59,856 nt of DNA, from contig JALHMM010000032.1 in NCBI GenBank assembly GCA_022844045.1, positions 1 through 59,856 on the forward strand, given 5' to 3'. Shown here in pieces: positions 24,472-30,978 of the stretch (positions are counted from its first letter, which is position 1; every line of letters begins with the position of its first letter). Below the pieces are notes generated by a model that saw only the letters and a program-made list of their open reading frames with translations, searched no databases and had not been told where the DNA came from. Source of the DNA: Reyranellaceae bacterium. GTDB lineage: Bacteria > Pseudomonadota > Alphaproteobacteria > Reyranellales > Reyranellaceae. Position numbers and translations under genes: made by a program.

Positions 24472-25449
24472 ATGTCCAATGGCCTGCCGGCGCGCGAGGC
24501 GCTGACAATTCTGTTCGCCCATGTGGCGTATCGCATGGGTGACCGCTTCGCGGCGCGCGGCACCAACGTGAAGTTCGTCGAAGTGCGCACCCGCGAGGAT
24601 TACGAGGCGGCGATTCCCAACGCCGACGTTGTCGTCGCGTCGGGTATGTGGCGCAACGATCTGCTGCCCAAGGCAGGGAAGCTGCGCTTCATCCAATCGA
24701 TCAGCGCCGGTGTCGACCAGTACGACAAGGATGCGCTCAGGGCCAAAGGCGTGCGGCTGGCCAGCGCCCAGGGTTCGAATGAGCGCGCCGTGGCCGAGCA
24801 TGCCATCGCGCTGATCCTCGCCATGTCGCGCCAGCTCCATCTCGGCCGCGACAACCAGCGCGCCAAGACCTGGCGCGGCATGATCGGCGATCTTTCCAAG
24901 CGCGAGGACGAGCTGGGTGGCAAGACGCTGGTGATCGTCGGCATGGGCCGAATCGGCAGCCGGCTGGCGACGCTCGCCAAGGCTTTCGACATGCATGTCA
25001 TCGGCACCAAGCGCGATCCGTCGAAAGGCGCCGCGGCGGCGCACGAGGTGGTGGCCGACGGCAAGCTGCTCGATGTCCTGCCGCGCGCCGACTACGTGGC
25101 GCTGACCTGCCCGCTGACGCCGCAGACCGAGAAGCTGATCAACGCGGCGGCGCTCAAGGCGATGAAGCCCTCTGCTTTCCTGATCAACGTCGCGCGCGGC
25201 AAGGTGGTCGACGAGCCGGCGCTGATCGCGGCGCTCAACGCCGGCCAGATCGCCGGCGCCGGACTCGACGTCACCGTCGAGGAACCGCTGGCCGAAGCCT
25301 CGCCGCTGTGGACCATGCCGCAGGTCCTGGTGACGCCACACACCGCCGGGGAAACGCGCAAGTACGAGGACAACGTGCTCGACCTGCTGATGGAAAACCT
25401 CGACCGGCTCTATCGCGGTGAAACCAACCTGAAGAACCAGATTGTTTAG
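24472..25449 (+). CDS. D-2-hydroxyacid dehydrogenase
   Basis: 325 residues, NAD(P)-dependent D-isomer-specific family (glyoxylate/hydroxypyruvate reductase-like). AAGGGGAG lies 11 bases before the ATG. The catalytic domain halves flank a Rossmann core, TLVIVGMGRIGSRLATLAKAF, which ends in the strand MHVIGTKRDPSKG; the Arg there suggests NADP use. Active-site elements are NVARGKVVDEPALIAAL (Arg), DVTVEEPLAEASPLW (Glu) and TPHTAGE (His). The N-terminal FIQSISAGVDQYD is also typical. A family A repeat starts 16 bases after the stop codon. Confidence 0.9.
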   Translation: MSNGLPAREALTILFAHVAYRMGDRFAARGTNVKFVEVRTREDYEAAIPNADVVVASGMWRNDLLPKAGKLRFIQSISAGVDQYDKDALRAKGVRLASAQGSNERAVAEHAIALILAMSRQLHLGRDNQRAKTWRGMIGDLSKREDELGGKTLVIVGMGRIGSRLATLAKAFDMHVIGTKRDPSKGAAAAHEVVADGKLLDVLPRADYVALTCPLTPQTEKLINAAALKAMKPSAFLINVARGKVVDEPALIAALNAGQIAGAGLDVTVEEPLAEASPLWTMPQVLVTPHTAGETRKYEDNVLDLLMENLDRLYRGETNLKNQIV

Positions 25450-25465
25450 GGTTCGTACAATTGCG

Positions 25466-25620
25466 TTCCCCCGCTGGCGGGGGAAGGTGGCAGCGCAAAG
25501 CGCTGGCGGATGGGGGTGGCTTGCGCGGCAGACGGGGTTTTCCAAAGGAATCCCGTTCGTCTTCGACAGCTACCCCCATCCGGCGCTTCGCGCCACCTTC
25601 CCCCGCCAGCGAGGGAAGGT
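25466..25620. repeat. Paired palindromic repeat, family A, copy 2
   Basis: The left hairpin is TTCCCCCGC/GCGGGGGAA at 25466-25486, followed by agcgctggcggatgggggt. The right side has acccccatccggcgcttcgcgccacc and a second hairpin. The centre contains gttcgtcttcgaca, also found in the centre of copy 3. It runs into the 5' end of the secreted protein gene. Confidence 0.85.
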
Positions 25621-26340
25621 AGGTGGCCGTGGCTCGTTGGTCTCTTCTTGATTTGCGCGAACGCCGCTTTCGCCCAAGCGCCGAAGCCAACGCTTGTGTG
25701 GGAACAGACGCTCGACATCGGGCCGCCGGCCTGGTGGTACGCGCGCTTCACGACCGGCGGTCGGTTGCTGCACGAGGCCAAGTCCCGACGCTTTCCCGAC
25801 CAGGTCGAAGATGCCTGGGGCAATGCCGATGGCGGCTACACGCTGCTCATGGTCGATACCGAGGGCGGCCGCGAGCATGTGACCGTCAGGCGCTTCGGTC
25901 CCGACAGCAAACAGGTTTCGCGTCGGGAGCTGCGGGATCTTCAGCAGAGCTATCCCTGCGCCGTGTTGGTCGGCGAGACGCGGCACATGCGACCACAGCG
26001 GGAAGAGGTCAGGACACTAGGGCGGGTATCGGCGGCCGAACGCGACATCCTGGCCATGCACGAGGTCGGACGCGGCATCATCAAGCGGATCGAGCTCAAT
26101 GCACCGTGCGGCGACATGAAGCGCATCGGCGGTTCGATCGTCATCGCGCTGGTGAAGCCGACCGCTGGTGGTAGCCAGACGAACCGCCTGCTGGGCATGA
26201 ATACCGCCGGCGATGTGCGCTGGACCCTCCATGTCGACGCGCCTGATCTGCGCATGGCGCCGATGCCCGATGGTGGCGTCGCCTTCATGCGAATCGAAGC
26301 TGGCACGGTCGCGCGCCTCGCGCGATATCAGGCGCCCTGA
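25510..26340 (+). CDS. Secreted protein of unknown function, start inside a repeat
   Basis: The frame encodes a signal-like segment WPWLVGLFLICANAAFA, with cleavage expected before QAPKP, then about 225 residues rich in beta-type alternation (TLVWEQTLDI, GGYTLLMVDTEG, GIIKRIELNAP, GGSIVIALVKP, RLLGMNTAGDVRWTLHVDAP). The tail resembles a blade of a PQQ-like propeller, but no family is certain. No ATG, GTG or TTG lies between the repeat and the signal segment. The nearest in-frame start is the ATG at 25510 inside repeat family A, which would add about 38 odd residues. Either the repeat gives the start or the native start was lost. A decayed paralogue follows directly. Confidence 0.6.
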   Translation: MGVACAADGVFQRNPVRLRQLPPSGASRHLPPPAREGRWPWLVGLFLICANAAFAQAPKPTLVWEQTLDIGPPAWWYARFTTGGRLLHEAKSRRFPDQVEDAWGNADGGYTLLMVDTEGGREHVTVRRFGPDSKQVSRRELRDLQQSYPCAVLVGETRHMRPQREEVRTLGRVSAAERDILAMHEVGRGIIKRIELNAPCGDMKRIGGSIVIALVKPTAGGSQTNRLLGMNTAGDVRWTLHVDAPDLRMAPMPDGGVAFMRIEAGTVARLARYQAP

Positions 26341-26371
26341 GGGATGATCCAGGCGGCCATCGGGCTCTGCC

Positions 26372-26518
26372 GCCCAAAGTCGTGTGGGAACGCCCGATCG
26401 AGCTGTCGTCGGTCGAACGTGGCCGCCGTGCAACGACGGCAGAGCCCTCGTGCGGCGCGAGATCGAGGAGCAGGGCAAGCCATCGCGGCTTGTCCTGACC
26501 CGGTACGCGCCGCCGTAG
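26372..26518 (+). pseudogene. Decayed paralogue of the preceding secreted protein
   Basis: Two short stretches in different frames match the ends of the gene before it. One reads PPKVVWERPIELSS, against PKPTLVWEQTLDIG at the mature N-terminus. The other reads VRREIEEQGKPSRLVLTRYA before a TAG, against the C-terminal AFMRIEAGTVARLARYQAP. The whole middle is missing. This looks like a tandem duplicate reduced by a large internal deletion and frameshift. The matches are short, so the call is tentative. Confidence 0.45.
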
Positions 26519-26521
26519 CCG

Positions 26522-26854
26522 CTACTTGTTGTCGAAGCTCCAGGCCACGACGTCGCGACTGCCCGAATACATACGCAGTGGCGCATCGCGCACGCTGTCC
26601 TGGGGCAGCACGGCTTCAAGCAACGCCTGGCCGTGGGACGACGGGGCGGGGCTCGCCACGGTCGCTACTGTCGTCGAGGGCGCGGCGGTCGAAGCCAGCA
26701 CGGCCGACATTGCGCGCACCTGCGCCTCGCTAACCATTTCCAGTGTGCGCAGGCCCATCAGCATCGACGTCGAGAAGCCGACGTACCAGGCGTCGAGCCC
26801 GGCACGGAGGAAAGAGTTGTCGCTGACCGATGGGTCGAATTGGGTGGTCATCAT
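26522..26854 (-). CDS. Small phasin-like protein of unknown function (copy 1)
   Basis: About 110 residues from MMTTQFDPSVSDNSF. The first half, FLRAGLDAWYVGFSTSMLMG and LRTLEMVSEAQVRAMSAVLA, is an amphipathic helix pair matching the start of the protein at 27718 (WLRFGMDAWRLGQEASLVIG, LRAMTL, QVEAYRMLAEK). The second half is a low-complexity Ala/Pro/Ser/Thr stretch, then DAPLRMYSGSRDVVAWSFDNK. Proteins of this kind in alphaproteobacteria are usually left as hypothetical. Similarity to phasin-type helices is my inference. The longer frame to 27007 adds sequence without support. Confidence 0.65.
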   Translation of the reverse strand: MMTTQFDPSVSDNSFLRAGLDAWYVGFSTSMLMGLRTLEMVSEAQVRAMSAVLASTAAPSTTVATVASPAPSSHGQALLEAVLPQDSVRDAPLRMYSGSRDVVAWSFDNK

Positions 26855-27352
26855 GGGGGTGCCTTTGGATGGATAACCCCGGGGTAACGCATTCAAAGGC
26901 GATATGTTGCGCCGCAGCAAGATTCTTCTGAACTTCAGGAACCATCTACCATTTCTCGATGATGCGGTGCCGTATGGCCGCGCATTCCGCGTGATCACGG
27001 CCAACACGCCCGCCGCCGAAGCCTGGGTGCTGCGACAGGCACGTCAGCGGCGCGGCCAAGTCGGCGACGCCGCGTTCACCATCCTCACAGACTTGCGGCG
27101 ATCGCCGACGCCCTTGACGCGGCCTGAAGCGTGGCCCGCCGCTCGCCGTTGAGACGCAGCCAAGGCAGGCGTTAAAGAAGGGCGCGGGCAACGCGCCGAA
27201 ATGACGAATGCCCGGCGGTCTGTTCGAAGTTTTCTCCTGCGCTTCCTTTACCGATTACGCGCGGTAGCGCGTCGCACGCGATTGTCGGGAACGTTGCGGA
27301 TCGGCGGGGCGTTCAACGCTGAGCGACCTCACCTCAGAGCGCGGAGACGACC
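26855..27352. other. Intergenic region with a doubtful small frame and an EcfG promoter
   Basis: Nearly 500 bases between the copy 1 phasin-like gene and the DUF883-like gene. It holds an 82-codon frame (26904-27152, plus strand, MLRRSKILLNFRNHLPFL) with no recognisable domain and no good ribosome binding site, which I do not accept as a gene. It also holds an EcfG-type promoter at 27288-27313, listed separately. Nothing else is evident. Confidence 0.5.
27288..27313 (+). promoter_or_regulatory. EcfG-type general stress promoter
   Basis: GGAAC at 27288-27292, a 17-base spacer, then CGTT at 27310-27313. This matches the alphaproteobacterial EcfG consensus (GGAAC, 16-17 bases, CGTT) exactly. 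Transcription would start near 27320, about 33 bases before the ATG of the DUF883-like gene. Confidence 0.65.
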
Positions 27353-27709
27353 ATGAATGCTCGCACCGATACAGCCGGCAAGATCCAGAACGGCAAGAGC
27401 GATCTCGACAAGATCACCGACGCGATCGAGGACACCGCGGTCACCGCCCGGGATACCGCGCGAACCGCCGTCGACAAAGGGCGTGAAGTTCTGGACCAGG
27501 GACGCGAAGCGGTCTCCGGATTCAGCGATACCGCGCAGGAGTACGTGTCGCGCAACGCCGAGAGCGCCTATCGCGGCGCGCGCGACATGGCGGAACTGGC
27601 CGGCAAGGACACAGCGCGGTTTGTCCGCGAACGTCCGCTATCGGCCCTGGCCATCGCGGTTGGCGTCGGCGTCATCGGCGGGCTCCTTCTGAGCCGCCGC
27701 CGTCACTAG
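27353..27709 (+). CDS. DUF883/YqjD-like membrane-anchored stress protein
   Basis: 118 residues. A long charged amphipathic region (about 15-85) with repeats of the type DTARTAVDKGREVLDQGREAV precedes a single C-terminal transmembrane helix, RPLSALAIAVGVGVIGGLLL, ending SRRRH. This arrangement, with the RPLxALxIAxGxGxxxGLLLSRR tail, defines the ElaB/YqjD/YgaM (DUF883) group, which in E. coli anchor to the inner membrane and bind ribosomes in stationary phase. The ATG is 40 bases downstream of an EcfG-type promoter, fitting stress or stationary-phase induction. The next gene follows after eight bases. Confidence 0.83.
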   Translation: MNARTDTAGKIQNGKSDLDKITDAIEDTAVTARDTARTAVDKGREVLDQGREAVSGFSDTAQEYVSRNAESAYRGARDMAELAGKDTARFVRERPLSALAIAVGVGVIGGLLLSRRRH

Positions 27710-27717
27710 CCCAGCGC

Positions 27718-28005
27718 ATGTCAAACCGCGATCCCTGGCTGCGTTTCGGCATGGACGCCTGGCGTCTGGGCCAGGAGGCATCGTTGGTCATCGGCCTGCG
27801 GGCCATGACCCTCGCCGCCGGTGGCCCGGCCGCCCAGGTCGAGGCGTACCGCATGCTGGCGGAGAAGCTCGATACGGGATTGGCCCTGCAACTGCAGTTG
27901 CTGAGTGGCGCCCTGGGCACGACCCCGGCGATCGCCGGGCGCCGGGCCGTGGCCAAGTTACGGCGCAAGGTCCGGGCCAATCGCACGCGCCTTTCGAAAC
28001 CCTGA
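27718..28005 (+). CDS. Small phasin-like protein of unknown function (copy 2)
   Basis: 95 residues. The sequence DPWLRFGMDAWRLGQEASLV, then GLRAMTLAAGGPAAQVEAYRM and LAEKLDTGLALQLQ, forms two amphipathic helices. A basic tail (AKLRRKVRANRTRLSKP) follows. Copy 1, at 26522 on the other strand, has the same opening but lacks the AAGG insert and the basic tail. The likely operon with the DUF883-like gene (8-base gap) puts it under the same EcfG promoter. Function unknown; coating of granules or membranes is only a guess from helix type. Confidence 0.7.
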   Translation: MSNRDPWLRFGMDAWRLGQEASLVIGLRAMTLAAGGPAAQVEAYRMLAEKLDTGLALQLQLLSGALGTTPAIAGRRAVAKLRRKVRANRTRLSKP

Positions 28006-28025
28006 GGTATCGAAAAGGGCACGCG

Positions 28026-28277
28026 ATGGCGGTCATGATCTACTATGTCGTCGACGATGGGTTCGGTCGTTGGCGCGTACGCCGCAACGAGGCCGATTTC
28101 GCAGATTCGTGCCGTGATCGGGACGACGCCGTGATGACCGCCCGCCGCTACGCCGCCCGCGATCATCGCAACGGCCACGACGCGCAGGTCCGAATCCAGG
28201 TCGGGCTCGGTTTTGAGGTGGACTGGCGCCATGGCCAGCCTGTCGTGCAGGACCCGCCTTCAGCGTCCCGTACCTGA
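28026..28277 (+). CDS. Small DUF2188-like protein
   Basis: 83 residues. The pattern MIYYVVDDGFGRWRVRRNEA, DRDDAVMTARRYAARDHRNG, then HDAQVRIQVGLG resembles DUF2188 proteins (a strand with W-x-V-x-R, a helix with AxxxAxxxA, then a strand). It is the third small gene in the likely stress operon starting at 27353. Its last 18 bases overlap the end of the convergent FAD oxidoreductase gene. The family's role is unknown. Confidence 0.6.
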   Translation: MAVMIYYVVDDGFGRWRVRRNEADFADSCRDRDDAVMTARRYAARDHRNGHDAQVRIQVGLGFEVDWRHGQPVVQDPPSASRT

Positions 28278-29501
28278 CCTGTCAATCGCGAAGTCGTCAT
28301 GCCAGCGCTCGCGCCGGCCGGCGATCAGGCGTGCGATCAGCCGCGACGCGAGGAAGCTGAAAGTGATGCCGTTGCCGCCATAGCCATAGGCGGCGAAGAC
28401 ACGGTCGCGGCCGGGCACCGCGCCGATCAGTGGCAATCCATCTTCCGTCTCACCGAAGGTCCCCGACCAGACGTAGTCCGCCTGGGCATTCGCAGCGGGG
28501 CACAGCGTTGCCAGCTTGGCGCGTATGATGTTGGCTTTCGCCGGCATGGCGGCGTCGCGCTCCGCGGGCTCGCTGATCGCCGCGTCGTCCTCGCCGCCGA
28601 TGATGATGCGGTTGTCGGCCGTGGTACGGAGATAGGAATAGGCCTCCGACGCCTCCCAGATCAGCAAGCCGTCGCGCCACAGCGCTGCGGGTTCCTGCGG
28701 CGGCGTCGCGATCGCCCAACTTGATGACGTGCGGTGCAGGCTGCTCTTGATAAACTCCGGCATGACGTAGCCCGTGGCGAGCACGACGTGCCCGGCCTCG
28801 ATGGTGCGGCCGTTGTCGAGCGTCACGTGAACCGCTGCGGGTGAATTCTCGTAGGTGACAGCCTGGGCGTCGAACAGTCTCGCGCCGTCGGCGACGGCGC
28901 TCGACATCAGGGCGTGTGCCAGCAGCAACGGATCGGCGTCGGCCGACCCTGGCGCGTGGATGGCGCCGACGCGATCGAAGCCAAAGCCACCCAGCAGCGC
29001 CCGGAAATCCAGATACTCTCCAGGCAGGTTCGCGCGGTCGCGCAGGCTGTGCTCGGCCAGCAGCGTGCGCTCGCTGGTTTCCGGACCGGCAAGGTAGAGC
29101 GAGCCACGCGCGCGAAAGGCACAAGCCAGATTCAACGTCGACACCAGCGATATCAGCCCGCTCACCGCTTGCAGGCTGCGCCGGTAGATGCCGGCGGCGC
29201 GCTCGAAACCATAGCGATCCGAGAGCTCCGACAGCGGGCTGTCGATTTCCCACAGCAGCATGGCGGTGCTCGCGGCCGTGCTGCCGAAGCCCGGCCGTTC
29301 ACGATCGATGACACAGACATCGTGGCCGAGGGCCCTGAGATGCTGGGCGGTCAGCGCGCCGGTAATGCCGGCGCCGACGACCAGCACCCCGCAGCGCATG
29401 TCCTGCTCGAGCGCGAGACGCGCGGGCCTGCCACGCCGGGCGAGCCATGGCGCGCGTCCACCGCGCAGGTCGTCCTGCACGGTGCTGTCGGGTTCAAGCA
29501 T
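28260..29501 (-). CDS. FAD-dependent oxidoreductase, DAO family
   Basis: 413 residues. After a 35-residue leader, the dinucleotide fold reads CGVLVVGAGITGALTAQHL, then DVCVIDRERPGFGSTAAS, the usual start of D-amino-acid-oxidase-like enzymes (PuuB/ glycine-oxidase type). Further on are GHVVLATGYVMPEF, YSYLRTTADNRIIIGGEDD (the conserved RTTxDxRIxxGG segment of gamma-glutamylputrescine and related oxidases), and YVWSGTFGETEDGLPLIGAVPG, then AYGYGGNGITFSF for FAD ribityl binding. The substrate is probably an amine or amino acid. The true start may be internal (MRCGVLVV), because the leader is poorly conserved in type. Confidence 0.87.
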   Translation of the reverse strand: MLEPDSTVQDDLRGGRAPWLARRGRPARLALEQDMRCGVLVVGAGITGALTAQHLRALGHDVCVIDRERPGFGSTAASTAMLLWEIDSPLSELSDRYGFERAAGIYRRSLQAVSGLISLVSTLNLACAFRARGSLYLAGPETSERTLLAEHSLRDRANLPGEYLDFRALLGGFGFDRVGAIHAPGSADADPLLLAHALMSSAVADGARLFDAQAVTYENSPAAVHVTLDNGRTIEAGHVVLATGYVMPEFIKSSLHRTSSSWAIATPPQEPAALWRDGLLIWEASEAYSYLRTTADNRIIIGGEDDAAISEPAERDAAMPAKANIIRAKLATLCPAANAQADYVWSGTFGETEDGLPLIGAVPGRDRVFAAYGYGGNGITFSFLASRLIARLIAGRRERWHDDFAIDRSGTGR

Positions 29502-29719
29502 GGCTGCCCCTGGATGCGGCGAGACGCGGACGGCGATACAACGCAGGACCCGCCGTAAGGTTGTCGCGCACCGGCGTCACGTCGAAGCGACCTCAGGCGA
29601 ACAGTAGCTCTGGTAAGTCCCACTGACCTATTGCCCGCGTGACTCGGTTGTGATGCCGCGCGAGACTCGCCGCGAGCCGGGCGCGATCGTGACCCCGGCG
29701 TGTCAGTGGGAGGACCAGC

Positions 29720-30826
29720 ATGCAGTTCGGGTACTTCACCATGCCGTCGCATCCGCCGGAGCGACCGCTCGCGGCCGGGCACGAGTGGGATCTCCAGGTG
29801 ATCCGTTGGCTCGACGAGCTCGGCTTCGCCGAGTGCTGGATCGGTGAGCATCACACCGCGCCGTGGGAACCGCATCCCTCGCCTGATCTGCTGGTGGCGC
29901 AGGGTCTGATGCAGACCAAGAACATCAGGCTGGGGCCGGGCGGCTTCCTGCTGCCCTATCATCACCCGGCGGAACTCGCCAACCGCGTCGCCATGCTCGA
30001 TCACATCTCGGGCGGCCGGCTGAATTTCGGCATCGCCGCCTCGGGCCTGCCGAGCGACTGGACGATGTTCAATGTCGACGGCATGTCCGGCGTCAATCGC
30101 GAGATGACGCGCGAGGCGCTCGAGATCATCCTGAAGATGTGGAGCGCCAAGGAGCCGTTCGACTACAAGGGCAAATTCTGGCACGTCACCTCGCCGGAGA
30201 CGATGTTCGGCTTCCTCAAGCACCACATCAAGCCGCTGCAGACCCCGCATCCGCCGATCGGCGTTGCCGGTCTCAGCAAGGGCTCCGACACGCTGAAGCT
30301 CGCCGGCGAGAAGGGCTATCTGCCGATGAGCCTGAATCTCAGTCCCGCCTATGTCAGCAGCCACTGGGAGGCGGTGGAGATCGGCGCCGCCAGGGGCGGG
30401 CGCGTCGCCGATCGCGGCGAGTGGCGCATGGTGCGCGAGGTGTTCGTGGCGGATACCGACGCCGAGGCGATGCGGCTGTCGGTCGGCTCGATGATGGGCC
30501 GCATGATGCGCGAGTACTTCCTGCCGTTGCTCGGGCAGTTCGGCTTCCTGGAATACCTCAAGGTCGACACGAACCACGCCGATTCCGACGTCACGCCGGA
30601 ATACTGCGCCAAGCACAACTGGATCGTCGGTTCGCCCAAGACCGTGATCGAGAAGATCGAGAAGGTCTACGACGAGGTCGGCGGCTTCGGCCAGCTGCTG
30701 GTCTTCGGCTTCGACTACGTCGAGAACCCCAAGGCTTGGCACCGCTCGCTCGAGCTGCTGTCGAAGGAGGTGATGCCGAAGGTGCAGCACCTCAAGCCCA
30801 AGCGCATGGCGAAGGCGGCGGAGTAG
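29720..30826 (+). CDS. LLM-class flavin-dependent oxidoreductase
   Basis: 368 residues, bacterial-luciferase-like monooxygenase using FMNH2 from a partner reductase. GGGAGG precedes the ATG. Family stretches are MQFGYFTMPSHPPERP, DELGFAECWIGEHHTAPWEP (EHH), RLGPGGFLLPYHHPAELANR, LDHISGGRLNFGIAASGLPSDW and NREMTREALEIILKMW. The C-terminal part contains NWIVGSPKTVIEKI and a final region matching limonene- or alkane-monooxygenase-type LLM proteins. The substrate cannot be named. The gene is monocistronic and is followed by a strong 10-bp hairpin. Confidence 0.92.
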   Translation: MQFGYFTMPSHPPERPLAAGHEWDLQVIRWLDELGFAECWIGEHHTAPWEPHPSPDLLVAQGLMQTKNIRLGPGGFLLPYHHPAELANRVAMLDHISGGRLNFGIAASGLPSDWTMFNVDGMSGVNREMTREALEIILKMWSAKEPFDYKGKFWHVTSPETMFGFLKHHIKPLQTPHPPIGVAGLSKGSDTLKLAGEKGYLPMSLNLSPAYVSSHWEAVEIGAARGGRVADRGEWRMVREVFVADTDAEAMRLSVGSMMGRMMREYFLPLLGQFGFLEYLKVDTNHADSDVTPEYCAKHNWIVGSPKTVIEKIEKVYDEVGGFGQLLVFGFDYVENPKAWHRSLELLSKEVMPKVQHLKPKRMAKAAE

Positions 30827-30852
30827 GGCGTCAATCGCTGGGCGAAACTGAA

Positions 30853-30886
30853 GCAATCGGCCGACCGGGGTGGGCCGGCCGATTGC
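30853..30886. terminator. Terminator-like hairpin after the LLM gene
   Basis: GCAATCGGCC and its exact complement GGCCGATTGC, 14 bases apart. With flanking tga/tca the pairing extends further with one mismatch. It starts 27 bases after the stop codon. No T run follows, so it may stop transcription with Rho or protect the 3' end. Confidence 0.6.
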
Positions 30887-30891
30887 CTCAA

Positions 30892-30916
30892 GTTAAAGCA
30901 GAATCTCAGCTTTAAC
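30892..30916. other. Perfect 8-bp inverted repeat
   Basis: GTTAAAGC, nine bases, GCTTTAAC. It is the second of three consecutive perfect inverted repeats between the LLM gene and the glycosyltransferase gene. Its low GC content and symmetry fit a protein-binding site better than a terminator. Confidence 0.5.
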
Positions 30917-30930
30917 GCTAGGCGAGGATG

Positions 30931-30961
30931 TAAATATAGTGTATTGATATAACTATATTTA
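30931..30961. promoter_or_regulatory. AT-rich 10-bp inverted repeat before the glycan genes
   Basis: TAAATATAGT, 11 bases, ACTATATTTA. It ends 18 bases before the ATG of the GT2-GtrA gene and is almost pure A+T in a GC-rich genome. It probably overlaps the promoter and could be an operator for the glycan island; the binding protein is unknown. Confidence 0.5.
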
Positions 30962-30978
30962 CTCTGATTTTCACCCCC

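Noticed and set aside
26904..27152. 82-codon frame MLRRSKILLNFRNH...
   Set aside because: No ribosome binding site, no domain, and a position in a promoter-bearing intergenic region. Could be a real small gene, but the sequence does not support it.
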